Source: Micrococcaceae bacterium Sec5.7
Lineage (GTDB): Bacteria; Actinomycetota; Actinomycetes; Actinomycetales; Micrococcaceae
NCBI GenBank assembly: GCA_039636785.1
Contig: CP144169.1
Coordinates: forward strand, 3,844,001-3,908,000
Length of the DNA: 64,000 bases
Reading direction: 5' to 3'
Shown: piece by piece, positions 33,767-43,274 of the stretch
How the letters are laid out: the number at the start of each line of letters is the position of its first letter
How positions within the stretch are numbered: the stretch's first letter is position 1
Notes under the pieces: generated by a model
What the model was told of the DNA's origin: nothing
What the model saw: the letters and a program-made list of their open reading frames with translations, nothing else
The model's database searches: none
Position numbers and translations under genes: made by a program

Positions 33767-35062
33767 ATGAAAGAACTCAGCCGGCGGGGTCTGCTCGGAC
33801 TCGGAGGGGCACTCGGTGCCGCGGCACTGCTCGCGGCCTGCGGAACGGGGGAACAGGCAGCCTCGAACGACACGGGCACCCCGGCCAAGCTGCGCGTCTG
33901 GTTCATGAAGGACTCGGTATCCGACAAGGCACAAGCCTGGCTCAAGAGCGAGTTTGAAAGCAAGTTCCCAGGCTCCACGCTGACCATCGAGCAGCAGGAG
34001 TGGGACGGCATCGTGCCCAAACTGCAAACGGCCCTGGCCAGCGCGGAGTCCACCCCGGACATCATCGAACTCGGCAACACCCAGGCCCCGACCTTCTGCG
34101 CCGTCGGCGCGCTTGCGGACCTGACGGAGATCAAGGGCACCCTCGGCGGCAGCGACCTCACCCAGTCGCTGGTTGATCTGGGCAGCTCCGGCGGCAAGAT
34201 GTACGCCGCCCCGTTCTACGCCGGCAGCCGGATCATGTTCTACCGCAAGGATTTCTTCGCCACGGCCGGGGTCAAGGTCCCGACGACGATCGACGAGCTG
34301 ACCGCGGCGGCCGCCACCCTGCAGGCCGCCAACCCCGCCGCGAACCCGCATTTCTCCGGGCTGTTCCTGCCCGGCATCTCGTCGCAGTCGGCCTTTGCCT
34401 GGGTGTTCACCAACGGCGGCCGGCTGGCCACCGAGGAGGGCGGTGCCTGGAAGGGAGGCCTGTCCTCCCCGGAGAGCCAGAAGGCGATCGCCCAGCTGCA
34501 GCAGCTGTGGAAGACCGGCTCCACCACCGGCACGGTCACGGACTCCACCATCGGGTCCCAGCCCTACACGGCCTTCAACACCGATGAAGCGGGCATGTTC
34601 TTCGGCTTTAATTTCCATCTGAAGAAGATCAAGAAGGAACTCGTCGACGCCGGAAAGGTGGGCTACTTCAGCTTCCCCGCCGCCAAGTCCGGCGACGGCG
34701 GCCACCCCTTTGCCGGTGGTTCCAACGTGGCCGTTTCCAACAAGTCCAAGGCCCCCGGCCTGGCCAAGGAGGCCCTGAAGTTGATCTTCAGCAAGGAGTT
34801 CCAGGAGTTCTTCGCCACCGAGGGCGGCTGGGTGCCCGGCAACCTGAAGTACGCGGACGCGCTGGGCACCGACGAGCTTTCCAAGATCACCGTCGACGCC
34901 GTGCGCAATTCCGTCGGCACACCGGCCGCCAAGAACTGGGCCCTCGTGGAGAGCGCCAAGACAGTGGACGACTTCTTCGTCGCCATGGGCGCCGGCAAGG
35001 ATCCCGTGGCCCTGGCCAAGACCGCCGACGACAAAATGACGGCCATCCTCAACAGCAACTAG
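33767..35062 (+). CDS. ABC importer solute-binding lipoprotein (family 1, sugar)
   Basis: 431 residues. The signal peptide has an Arg-Arg pair (residues 6-7, SRRGLLG, possibly Tat-exported) and a lipobox LLAAC with Cys25 as the lipidated residue. The mature part has features of carbohydrate-binding family 1 proteins (MYAAPFYAGSRIMFYRKDFF; VPTTIDELTAAAATLQ). GATGGAGGAA precedes the ATG at 33767. It heads a three-gene importer operon with two permeases; no ATPase is encoded, so a shared MsiK-type ATPase is expected, as is usual in actinobacteria. Confidence 0.92.
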   Translation: MKELSRRGLLGLGGALGAAALLAACGTGEQAASNDTGTPAKLRVWFMKDSVSDKAQAWLKSEFESKFPGSTLTIEQQEWDGIVPKLQTALASAESTPDIIELGNTQAPTFCAVGALADLTEIKGTLGGSDLTQSLVDLGSSGGKMYAAPFYAGSRIMFYRKDFFATAGVKVPTTIDELTAAAATLQAANPAANPHFSGLFLPGISSQSAFAWVFTNGGRLATEEGGAWKGGLSSPESQKAIAQLQQLWKTGSTTGTVTDSTIGSQPYTAFNTDEAGMFFGFNFHLKKIKKELVDAGKVGYFSFPAAKSGDGGHPFAGGSNVAVSNKSKAPGLAKEALKLIFSKEFQEFFATEGGWVPGNLKYADALGTDELSKITVDAVRNSVGTPAAKNWALVESAKTVDDFFVAMGAGKDPVALAKTADDKMTAILNSN

Positions 35063-35122
35063 CCCCATCGGCTGACCTGCACGGCCACGAAGGCCCAGGC
35101 AGGACGCAGAAAGGACCTACCG

Positions 35123-36085
35123 GTGACGGTTAATACGCTTCGGAAAGCGCCGCTTCCCGACGACACCACGGAACCCCGCGCCCGGGGACGTGCCAGGCGG
35201 AAAAGGAATCCGCTCCCCTATCTCCTGCTGCTTCCTGCCGTGGCCGTCGTGCTGCTCTCCATGGGCTACCCGCTGGTGCGCCAGATCATCATGGCGTTCC
35301 AGCACTTCTCCCTGGAGCAGCAGTTCGGCAAGGCCCCGGACTTCATCGGCTTCGGCAATTTTGCCCGGGTCCTGACGGATACGTCCTTCTGGCTCACCCT
35401 GGGCCGTTCGCTGATGTTCTGCATCTCCTGCGCCGCGGCGACCATGCTCGTGGGGGTGGCGGCGGCGGTCCTGCTGACCAAGGTCTCCCGCGCGGTCTCC
35501 GTCTTCGTCCAGGCCGTCATGCTGCTGGCCTGGGCGATGCCGGTGCTCTCCTCGCTGCAGGTCTTCCAATGGATATTCGACTCCCGCTCCGGGGTGGCCG
35601 ACTGGCTGCTCGCACGGCTGGGCTTCGCCTCGATGGCCGACTTCAACTGGTTTGCCAGTCCGGTACCGTTCTTCCTCGTGGCCGGCCTGCTGGTCACCTG
35701 GATGAGCGTGCCGCTTGTGGTGTTCATGGTCTACGCCTCGATCACCCAGATCGACGAGTCGATGTTGGAAGCCTCCACCCTCGACGGCGCCAACAGCTGG
35801 AACCAGTTCCGCGAAATCATAGCCCCCACCATCGCCCCCGTGCTTCTGCTGGTGACCATTCTGGAGATCATCTGGGACCTGCGCGTCTTCACCCAGATCT
35901 ACATCCTGCAAAAGAACGGCGGCATCACGGAGCAGACCAATGTGCTGGGCACTTACGTGTACCAGGTGGGTCTGGCCGGCGGCGACTATGGGGTGGCCTC
36001 CGCCACCGCCTTGATCATGCTGCTCATAACACTCGTGCTGACCTGGCGCTACATCTCCCAGGTCATGAAACAGGGGGAACTCTGA
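35123..36085 (+). CDS. ABC sugar importer permease, MalF-type
   Basis: 320 residues starting at a GTG with AAAGGA 7 bases upstream. Six helices, with the EAA-loop motif (EASTLDGANSWNQFREIIAP) that contacts the ATPase. The N-terminus is basic. Its stop overlaps the next permease by one base (TGATG), showing tight coupling. Confidence 0.93.
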   Translation: MTVNTLRKAPLPDDTTEPRARGRARRKRNPLPYLLLLPAVAVVLLSMGYPLVRQIIMAFQHFSLEQQFGKAPDFIGFGNFARVLTDTSFWLTLGRSLMFCISCAAATMLVGVAAAVLLTKVSRAVSVFVQAVMLLAWAMPVLSSLQVFQWIFDSRSGVADWLLARLGFASMADFNWFASPVPFFLVAGLLVTWMSVPLVVFMVYASITQIDESMLEASTLDGANSWNQFREIIAPTIAPVLLLVTILEIIWDLRVFTQIYILQKNGGITEQTNVLGTYVYQVGLAGGDYGVASATALIMLLITLVLTWRYISQVMKQGEL

Positions 36086-36924
36086 TGGCCCGCAAACAGA
36101 AAACCTCGGCCCGGATCACGCTGAACATCATTGCCCTGGTCTTCGGGCTGCTCTGGCTGTTCCCCGTCTACTGGCTGATCAACAACTCACTGGTCACCGA
36201 CGACACGCTGCAGGCCCGGACGCCGTCGTTCCTGCCGCTGGACTTCACCTGGGCACACTACGGGCAGATCCTGGCCGACGAGCGCTTCTGGTCGGCACTG
36301 CGGATGAGCCTGTCCACGGCGCTGATAGTGGTGCTGGCGGCCCTTCTCCTGGCCTTGTTCGCCAGCATCGCGCTGAGCCGCTTCCGCTTCCGCGGCCGCC
36401 GGGCGCTGATCATCTCCGTCCTGGTGGTCCAGATGATTCCGGCCGAGGCCCTGTTCATCTCCCAGTACAAGATGATCGACGGCTGGCATCTGCTCAACTC
36501 CGTGCTGGGCCTGAGTATCCTGTACATCGGCGCCTCTGTCCCGTTCACCATATGGATGCTCAAGGGCTTCGTGGACGGCGTGCCGGTGGAGCTGGAGGAA
36601 TCGGCCATGATCGATGGCTGCTCCAGGATGGGGGCGTTCTTCAAGGTCACCTTCCCGCTGCTGGGCTCCGGCCTGGTGGCCTCGGGAATTTTTGCCTTCC
36701 TGGCTGCGTGGAACGAGTACACCCTTGCGCTGGTGCTGCTCAGCAGCGACAACCGCAAGACCCTGCCGCTGTGGCTGCAGGGCTTCAGCGGCCAGAACCA
36801 GGCCACGGACTGGGGCGGCATCATGGCCGGCTCCACCCTGATGGCCATTCCCGTGATCATTCTCTTCGTCATCGTGCAGAAGAAGATGGCCCAGGGCCTG
36901 GTGGCGGGAGCCGTGAAGGGCTGA
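36085..36924 (+). CDS. ABC sugar importer permease, MalG-type
   Basis: 279 residues, six helices, with the EAA loop ESAMIDGCSRMGAFFKVTFP. It forms the heterodimeric channel with the preceding MalF-type subunit. The C-terminal VIVQKKMAQGLVAGAVKG is typical of MalG-like proteins. ATG at 36085. Confidence 0.93.
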   Translation: MARKQKTSARITLNIIALVFGLLWLFPVYWLINNSLVTDDTLQARTPSFLPLDFTWAHYGQILADERFWSALRMSLSTALIVVLAALLLALFASIALSRFRFRGRRALIISVLVVQMIPAEALFISQYKMIDGWHLLNSVLGLSILYIGASVPFTIWMLKGFVDGVPVELEESAMIDGCSRMGAFFKVTFPLLGSGLVASGIFAFLAAWNEYTLALVLLSSDNRKTLPLWLQGFSGQNQATDWGGIMAGSTLMAIPVIILFVIVQKKMAQGLVAGAVKG

Positions 36925-36925
36925 G

Positions 36926-37903
36926 ATGCAGGGTTTTCCAGCGGCCAGCGCCACCATGAGAACGACAACCGAACAATCCCTGGGCTCCGGCGCGCCGGTG
37001 CTGGCCATCGACATCGGCGGGACCGACATCAAATACGGCCTCGCGGACCCCGGCGGCGCGTTCATCCACAGCGGATCCATCCCGACCGCGGCCAACCACC
37101 CGGGCACCATGATCGACCGTCTATCCGCCCTGGTGGAGGACGCGCGCATCAGCCATCCGCAGCAACAGCCGGCGGCCCTGGGCGTGAATGTCCCCGGCAT
37201 CGTGGAGGAAGCCACGGGCGTGGTGGTCACCAGCGCCAATCTGGGCTGGAGCAATTTTCCGCTCAAGGAGCTGCTCGAATCCCGGCTCGGCCTGCCGGTG
37301 GCACTGGGCCACGACGTCCAGGCCGCAGGCTTCGCCGAGCACCGCCTGGGCGCGGCGCGCGGCTTCGACAATGCCCTGGTCGTGGTGATCGGCACCGGCA
37401 TTGCCAGCACCATCATCCTCGGCGGGCAGATCTACTCCGGGCACGGTTACGCCGGTGAAATCGGCCACTCCCGGATCGAACCGCTGGGCAGCGCGGCCGC
37501 CATCCTTTGCCCCTGCGGCGCGGCCGGCTGCCTGCAGACCGTCTCCTCGGCCTCTGCCATCGCCCGGCACTATTCCGCGGCGGTAGGCCGGGACGTGCCC
37601 GGCGCCAAGGAGGTGATGGCGGCGGCAGCCAACGACGACGGCGCGGCGCAGTTGGTCATGGACCGCGCCTTTGATGGCCTGGCGCTGGCTCTTGCCCAGA
37701 ACGTGGCCATGCTGGCGCCGGAAATTGTGGTCATCGGCGGCGGGCTTGCCGAGGCCGGCGATGCGCTGCTTGAGCCCGTCGCCCGGCGGCTGGAATCCGT
37801 GCTCAGCTTCCACCGGCGGCCGCAGCTGGTGACGGCCGCGCTTGGTTCGGCGGCGGGCATGGTCGGGGCGGCGCTGAAGGCCCGGGAACTGGCCGCAGGC
37901 TAG
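36926..37903 (+). CDS. ROK-family sugar kinase
   Basis: 325 residues (315 if the ATG at 36956 is used). N-terminal ATP site AIDIGGTDIKYG and the ROK zinc signature CPCGAAGC, following GYAGEIGHSRIEP, are intact. There is no N-terminal helix-turn-helix, so it is an enzyme rather than a repressor. It probably phosphorylates the sugar brought in by the ABC importer, from which it is separated by one base. GAAGGG precedes the ATG at 36926. Confidence 0.9.
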   Translation: MQGFPAASATMRTTTEQSLGSGAPVLAIDIGGTDIKYGLADPGGAFIHSGSIPTAANHPGTMIDRLSALVEDARISHPQQQPAALGVNVPGIVEEATGVVVTSANLGWSNFPLKELLESRLGLPVALGHDVQAAGFAEHRLGAARGFDNALVVVIGTGIASTIILGGQIYSGHGYAGEIGHSRIEPLGSAAAILCPCGAAGCLQTVSSASAIARHYSAAVGRDVPGAKEVMAAAANDDGAAQLVMDRAFDGLALALAQNVAMLAPEIVVIGGGLAEAGDALLEPVARRLESVLSFHRRPQLVTAALGSAAGMVGAALKARELAAG

Positions 37904-38120
37904 CCCGCCGGCGTTGCCAGCTGGTGCAGCCGGCGCATCCTCACGGGGCCCCCATGGCCCCGCACATTCTTCAGGGCCAAACTAAGTTCCGGACCTTTCC
38001 GCTCCCCGGGAATCGGCTAGTCTGCGAGGGGAAGAATCCGCATTCCGGGGAAACCCCGGGCCGTGCGGCCGGTGCCCGTGCAGCCGGTAAATAGTCGATC
38101 GACAGAGTGGAGGCAGGATC

Positions 38121-39320
38121 GTGGGCTACAAACCGTCCTACGCCAAACAGGTCAAGAGAACGGGCCCCCGGGACGTCGCGCTGACCGAATCGTCCTCCAA
38201 TATCCTCTCCCTGATTGCCGGCGGACGCGTCACGTCCCGGGCCGATCTGGCGCGTGCCCTGAACCTGGCGCCCTCCACCATCACCATCAAAGTCGCGGAG
38301 CTGCTGGAGGCGGGGCTGATCAGCGAGAGCGGCTCCGGCTCAGCCACCGGGGGCCGCCGGCCGACGCTGCTGCATCTGGTGCCCGACGCCGGCTACATCC
38401 TCGCCGCTGACCTCGGCGCCCACCATGCCTGGGTCGGAAGGCTGAACATCTCCGGCTACCTGACCTGTTCGAAGCTGGAGACCATCAACATCGCCGACGG
38501 TCCCGACGTCGTGCTGGGGCACGTTGCCGCGATGATGCGCGCCCTGACCGATGACAACGACCCGCCGCTGCGCGGGGTGGGCATGTCGCTGCCCGGGCCA
38601 GTGGATGTCGCCCGCGGCACACTGGATTCCCCCTCGAGGATGCGCGGTTGGCACAACTTCAACGTCCAGCGCTGGCTGGCGGAGGAATTCGGGACCATCG
38701 CCGTGGTCGACAACGACGCAAACATGATGGCGCTGGGCGAATATGTGCTGCGCCAGCACGATGCGCCGGACAGCAAACAAAAACAGAACACGCTGTTCCT
38801 GAAGGCAGGGGCCGCCATAGGCTGCGGACTGATCCTCAATGGCCAGGTCTACCGCGGCGCCACCGGGGCGGCCGGGGACATCGCCCACGTCCAGGTACCG
38901 GCGGCCGGGGACCGGCCGTGTTCCTGCGGCAACCGCGGCTGCCTGGAGACCGTGGCCAGCGGGACAGCCATCATGAGTCAGCTGGCCGAGGCGGGAGTGC
39001 CGGGGAACGGCATCGAGGACATCATCCGAAATGCCCTCGATGGCGACGCCCAGACCACCACCCGGGTGCGCACCGCGGGCCGCATTCTGGGCCAGACACT
39101 AAGTGCCGTCGTGAACTTCATAAATCCGGACCTGGTGGTGCTCGGCGGCGGGCTCTCCCAGGTGGAGCCCTTCGTTGCCGCCGTGCGCTCCCAGCTCTAT
39201 GAGAGCTGCCATCCGCTGGCGACGAAAAAGCTGACCATCGAACAATCCCTGGCCGGTTCGCAGGCCGGCATGCTCGGCGCCGGGCAATTGTGCCTGCGCA
39301 CCGTCCTCGCCGGGACCTAG
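38121..39320 (+). CDS. ROK-family transcriptional repressor
   Basis: 399 residues from a GTG with GGAGGCAGG upstream. An N-terminal winged helix (SRADLARALNLAPSTITIKV) is fused to a ROK sugar-sensing domain with the zinc motif CSCGNRGC. It presumably senses the imported sugar or its phosphate and controls this island. An ACTAAGTTCCGGACCTT sequence at 37981-37997, similar to the site before the importer operon, would be its own operator. Confidence 0.92.
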   Translation: MGYKPSYAKQVKRTGPRDVALTESSSNILSLIAGGRVTSRADLARALNLAPSTITIKVAELLEAGLISESGSGSATGGRRPTLLHLVPDAGYILAADLGAHHAWVGRLNISGYLTCSKLETINIADGPDVVLGHVAAMMRALTDDNDPPLRGVGMSLPGPVDVARGTLDSPSRMRGWHNFNVQRWLAEEFGTIAVVDNDANMMALGEYVLRQHDAPDSKQKQNTLFLKAGAAIGCGLILNGQVYRGATGAAGDIAHVQVPAAGDRPCSCGNRGCLETVASGTAIMSQLAEAGVPGNGIEDIIRNALDGDAQTTTRVRTAGRILGQTLSAVVNFINPDLVVLGGGLSQVEPFVAAVRSQLYESCHPLATKKLTIEQSLAGSQAGMLGAGQLCLRTVLAGT

Positions 39321-39356
39321 CCACGGCACCCGCGGGAAGAGAAGAGGCACGGTTCC

Positions 39357-40088
39357 ATGGTTGAGGTTGAAATCTGCGTCCAGGACATCGCCGGTGTCCG
39401 CTGCGCCCTGGAGGCCGGGGCGCAGCGGGTGGAAATCTGCACTGCCTTGGCCACCGGCGGGCTGACCCCCAGCATCGGGCTGGTTGAAGCCGCCGCCGGG
39501 CTGGCCCGGACAGCCGGCGCCTCCGGCTTCGTCCAGGTCCTGATCCGGCCGCGGCCCGGCGGCTATGTCTATTCGGCGGACGAACTCTTGGTAATGACCA
39601 GGGATATCCGGTGCCTGTTGGCGGCGGGCGCGGACGGCGTCGTCGTGGGGGCCCTGACGGCCGACGGCGGGATCGATGAATCAGCGACGGCCGCCCTGAT
39701 CGGCGCCGCCTCAGGCGCCCCGGCCACCTTCCACCGGGCGGTCGACGCCGCTGCGGACCCGGTGCGCACTGCGGCCGCCGCGGCCCGGCTTGGCGCCATC
39801 CGGATCCTGACCTCGGGCGGATCCCCGAGGGCCGGCGGCGGCGCCGCCCTGCTGCGGCGGATGGTCCAGTCGCTCCCGGAGGGTGTTCAGGTCATGGCCG
39901 GTGGCGGGGTGGGTGCCGAATCCGTTCGGGAGCTGATCGCCTCAGGCGTCGGTGCCATCCATTTCTCCGGCAAGCGGGATGTGTCGGATCCGCATCCCTC
40001 GGGCCCCGGCGGCGGCGCCGGGACAGTCACCGTTACCGATCCCGCAATCGTCCGCGGCCTGATCCAGACCATCCGTTCGCTCGGCTGA
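39357..40088 (+). CDS. cutC: CutC-family protein
   Basis: 243 residues, TIM-barrel CutC family, with EICVQDIAGVRCALEAGAQR, GGLTPSIGL and FHRAVDAAADP all recognisable. The old link to copper tolerance is weakly supported; homologues are frequent in sugar-catabolic clusters like this one, so a sugar-related reaction is as likely. It ends the island. ATG at 39357, 36 bp after the repressor gene. Confidence 0.9.
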   Translation: MVEVEICVQDIAGVRCALEAGAQRVEICTALATGGLTPSIGLVEAAAGLARTAGASGFVQVLIRPRPGGYVYSADELLVMTRDIRCLLAAGADGVVVGALTADGGIDESATAALIGAASGAPATFHRAVDAAADPVRTAAAAARLGAIRILTSGGSPRAGGGAALLRRMVQSLPEGVQVMAGGGVGAESVRELIASGVGAIHFSGKRDVSDPHPSGPGGGAGTVTVTDPAIVRGLIQTIRSLG

Positions 40089-40213
40089 CCGGTCCGAACA
40101 CGTTATTTGGTGATGCATTCCACGTGACGCCGTCCCGTCCGCTTATGGCGGGCTGGACAGCGTTTGTGTCTTTTCGACCGCCGGGTAGCCTGCGCCGTCA
40201 GTACAATCGCGGG

Positions 40214-41185
40214 ATGAGTGAGACTGCCGCCAATTCCGTGACCCTCCGCTTCCTTGCAGCCCCCACCGACGTCGGCCACAGCGGTTCCGTGGATGCCGGC
40301 ACTGTCCTGGAATGGGTGGACAAAGCTGCATACGCCGCCGCGGTGGGTTGGGCGAAGTCCTATTGCGTGACCGCCTACGTGGGCAACATCCACTTCGCCG
40401 ATCCCGTGAACAGCGGCGACATGGTGGAGGTCACCGCCACGATCGTTTACACAGGCCGGTCCTCCATGCACATTCGCACGGTTGTGTCCTCCGGCGATCC
40501 CAAGGGCGGCCCGGCCACCATGCGGAGCCAATGCATGGTGATTTTTGTAGCCGTGGGCGAGGACGGCAAACCCATCCCCGTGCGGCAGTTCGAACCGTCC
40601 ACGCCGGAAGAAGTCGAGCAGCGCAACCATGCTCTGGCCCGGATCAAAGTCCGCGAACAGATTGTGGAAGCCATGAGCTCCCAGGAATATACCGACGCCG
40701 GAACCGCCGAGCGCGTTGTCCTGCGGTTCATGGCCGCCCCCACGGATGTGAACTGGGGCGGCAAGGTGCACGGCGGCATCGTGATGAAATGGATCGACGA
40801 GGCAGCCTACGTCTGCGCCTCGCGGTACAGCGGCAAGGACACCGTTGCGGTGTTCTCCGGCGGAGTCCGGTTCTACCGGCCGCTGCTGATCGGCCACGTG
40901 GTGGAGGTTGAGGCCAGGCTGGTGTACACCGGCACCAAAGGGATGCACGTGGCAGTCCACGTCCGGTCCGGCGACCCCAAGGGCCGCGAGCTGAACCTCA
41001 CCACGTATTGCCTCACCGTGATGGTGGCCCGGGATGCGGACGGCAACTCAGTCCCGATCCCGGAGTGGGTTCCGGTGTCCGAAGAGGACAAGCGCCTTCA
41101 CGCGCATGCCCGTGAGCTGCTGGAGATCCGGGGAACCGCTCCGGGGAACAGGCTGCCGAACCACCTGTTGCCGGCAGAGAGCTGA
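40214..41185 (+). CDS. Acyl-CoA thioesterase with two HotDog domains
   Basis: 323 residues with a tandem duplication of the HotDog fold: FLAAPTDVGHSGSVDAG and FMAAPTDVNWGGKVHGG open the two halves, and each ends in a SGDPKG motif. This is the double-domain ACOT type that hydrolyses fatty acyl-CoAs. The second half keeps the canonical HGGIVMKWIDEAAY, while the first reads DAGTVLEWVDKAAY, so the halves may be catalytically unequal. ATG at 40214 with no strong ribosome binding site. Confidence 0.9.
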   Translation: MSETAANSVTLRFLAAPTDVGHSGSVDAGTVLEWVDKAAYAAAVGWAKSYCVTAYVGNIHFADPVNSGDMVEVTATIVYTGRSSMHIRTVVSSGDPKGGPATMRSQCMVIFVAVGEDGKPIPVRQFEPSTPEEVEQRNHALARIKVREQIVEAMSSQEYTDAGTAERVVLRFMAAPTDVNWGGKVHGGIVMKWIDEAAYVCASRYSGKDTVAVFSGGVRFYRPLLIGHVVEVEARLVYTGTKGMHVAVHVRSGDPKGRELNLTTYCLTVMVARDADGNSVPIPEWVPVSEEDKRLHAHARELLEIRGTAPGNRLPNHLLPAES

Positions 41186-41217
41186 TCAGGCGGGAGCGCC
41201 ATCAGGCGGAAGAACCG

Positions 41218-42600
41218 CTAGAAGCCGCCGCCCCCGGCGTCGGCCGCCATGTTGGCGAAGCGCGAATAGTGGCCTTGGAACGCCACCACAATGTCCTTGG
41301 TGGGGCCGTTGCGGTGCTTGGCAATCAGAATGTCCGCCTCGCCGGCCCGCGGCGATTCCTTGTCATAGATATCCTCACGGTGCAGCAGGATGACCATGTC
41401 GGCGTCCTGCTCGATGGAGCCGGATTCACGGAGATCCGAGACCATGGGGCGCTTGTCCTGGCGCTGCTCGGAACCGCGGTTCAGCTGCGACAGTGCGATG
41501 ACGGGAACCTGCAGCTCCTTGGCCAACAGTTTGAGAGCACGCGAGAACTCCGAGACTTCCTGCTGGCGCGATTCCACCTTTTTGCCGGAGCTCATCAGCT
41601 GCAGGTAGTCCAGGATCACCAGTTTGAGGTCATGCTGCTGCTTCAGGCGGCGGCACTTGGCCCTGATTTCCATGAGCGACATGTTGGGGCTGTCGTCAAT
41701 GAAGAGCGGGGCCTCGTTCATCCGGCCCATGGTGGTGGCGATCTTGGACCACTGTTCGTCCTTGATGGTGCCCTTGCGCAGATCCTGCAAACCAATGGTG
41801 GCCTCGGCGGACAGCAGGCGCATGGCGATCTCGTTCCGGCCCATTTCCAGCGAGAACATCACCGTGGCCAGGTTGTTCTTGATGGCAGCGGAACGCGCGA
41901 AGTCCAGTGCAAAGGTTGACTTCCCAACCGCGGGGCGGGCCGCGATGACAATCATCTGACCCGGGTGCAGGCCGTTGGTCAGCTCATCCAGTTCATAGAA
42001 GCCGGTGGGAATGCCCGTCATGCCTTGGCCGCTGTGACCCGAGGCTTCGATCTCGTCCACCGTTGATTCCATGACATCCTTCAGGACAACGTAGTCCTCA
42101 GTTGTCCGGCGCTCGGCAACGGCGTAGATCTCGGCCTGGGCCTGGTTGACCAGGTCCTCCACCTCGCCGTCCTGGCCGTACCCCAGCTGGACAATCTTGG
42201 TGCCGGCGCTGACCAGGCGGCGCAGTACGGCGCGCTCGGCAACGATCTCGGCGTAGTAACCGGCGTTGGCTGCCGTGGGGACCGTCTGGATGAGCTCGTG
42301 CAGGTAGGCAGGGCCGCCGATCCTGTTGACTTCGCCGCGCTTGGTGAGCTCGTCCGAAACCGTAACGGCGTCTGCGGGTTCGCCGCGGCCGTAGAGGTCA
42401 ATGATGGCCTCATAGATGGTTTCGTGGGCGGGACGGTAGAAGTCCTGGCCACGAAGGATCTCCACCACATCAGCGATGGCGTCCTTGGACAGCATCATGC
42501 CACCGAGTACGGATTGTTCAGCCGGGATGTCCTGAGGCGGCTTGCGGCTGCCTTCGGATCCACGAGTGCCCTCGATTGAGTCCAGATGCGTAACTGACAA
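41218..42600 (-). CDS. dnaB: Replicative DNA helicase DnaB
   Basis: 460 residues from a TTG at 42600, chosen because GGAGGA lies 8 bases upstream and the product then begins with the usual SVTHLDS. An N-terminal DnaB domain (PPQDIPAEQSVLGGMMLSKD) precedes a RecA-like ATPase with Walker A ARPAVGKST, LVILDYLQLM and the arginine-finger region ALSQLNRGSEQR. It unwinds DNA at the fork. No intein is present. It is the distal gene of the rpsF-ssb-rpsR-rplI neighbourhood, separated here by inserted genes. Confidence 0.95.
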   Translation of the reverse strand: MSVTHLDSIEGTRGSEGSRKPPQDIPAEQSVLGGMMLSKDAIADVVEILRGQDFYRPAHETIYEAIIDLYGRGEPADAVTVSDELTKRGEVNRIGGPAYLHELIQTVPTAANAGYYAEIVAERAVLRRLVSAGTKIVQLGYGQDGEVEDLVNQAQAEIYAVAERRTTEDYVVLKDVMESTVDEIEASGHSGQGMTGIPTGFYELDELTNGLHPGQMIVIAARPAVGKSTFALDFARSAAIKNNLATVMFSLEMGRNEIAMRLLSAEATIGLQDLRKGTIKDEQWSKIATTMGRMNEAPLFIDDSPNMSLMEIRAKCRRLKQQHDLKLVILDYLQLMSSGKKVESRQQEVSEFSRALKLLAKELQVPVIALSQLNRGSEQRQDKRPMVSDLRESGSIEQDADMVILLHREDIYDKESPRAGEADILIAKHRNGPTKDIVVAFQGHYSRFANMAADAGGGGF

Positions 42601-42771
42601 AGCTGCCGTCCTCCATTGTGTGCCGCGGCGTATATCCGGTTGCCGCGGCGCGTAAGCGATGTGCCTTTTGGATGCCCAAGGCAACGAAACCCGACGGGCG
42701 TCGCCTGATTCAAGTTGTACCGGCAGGGTCTGACAGTATTTGCCCGGCTTGTCCGGGCCCTAGCTATTCCC

Positions 42772-43249
42772 GTATCCACAGGTTATCCACAGGGCAGAGC
42801 CGCCGGCCGGTTCAAGTGGAACGGCCGAGGTATCTCCGAGTATCGGAAAACAGCTTTTTGCACCCCAAAAACAGGTATCCCGCCACGGTAGCCCCCCTTT
42901 CTCCACCCGCCAAGCCCGTCGTCAACACCGCCTGTGGATAACCTGTGTGTAAAGCACCCCAGCTTGTGCACAGCCTGTGGGCGGACCTGTGGAAACAGAA
43001 AAAGATTGTGGCATTAATGGCCTCTGACCTGCGGAAACATTCAAAACACTCTGTGGAGTAAAGATTCTTTCGAGAAACCTTCATCCACAGCTCGCAGCTG
43101 CCCACTGGGGATACCGGCGGGTAATTCCAAGCCGTCAAGCCCAAAGTATGCCTGATTTGTGATGGACCTCACACCATCCGGAGGAATCCGCCAGAATTGA
43201 CGTCCGGCGGCCCAGACTGTATGCAATTTGCGGAATATGCTGTGGATAA
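42772..43249. promoter_or_regulatory. DnaA-box-bearing spacer upstream of dnaB
   Basis: A 674-bp non-coding spacer (42601-43274) between dnaB and a divergent gene holds three perfect DnaA boxes: TTATCCACA at 42783-42791 (+) and TGTGGATAA at 42933-42941 and 43241-43249 (minus). One-mismatch copies lie at 42772-42780 and 43081-43089. A small hairpin (GCCCGG, 42742-42758) is near the dnaB side. It may tie dnaB expression to DnaA or titrate DnaA. Without dnaA or dnaN in view it is not claimed as oriC. Confidence 0.7.
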
Positions 43250-43274
43250 CTGTGATCTGGCATAAGCTCTAGAC

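Noticed and set aside
42601..43274. Chromosomal replication origin
   Set aside because: DnaA boxes are present, but dnaA, dnaN and an AT-rich unwinding stretch are not seen. Reported only as a DnaA-box spacer.
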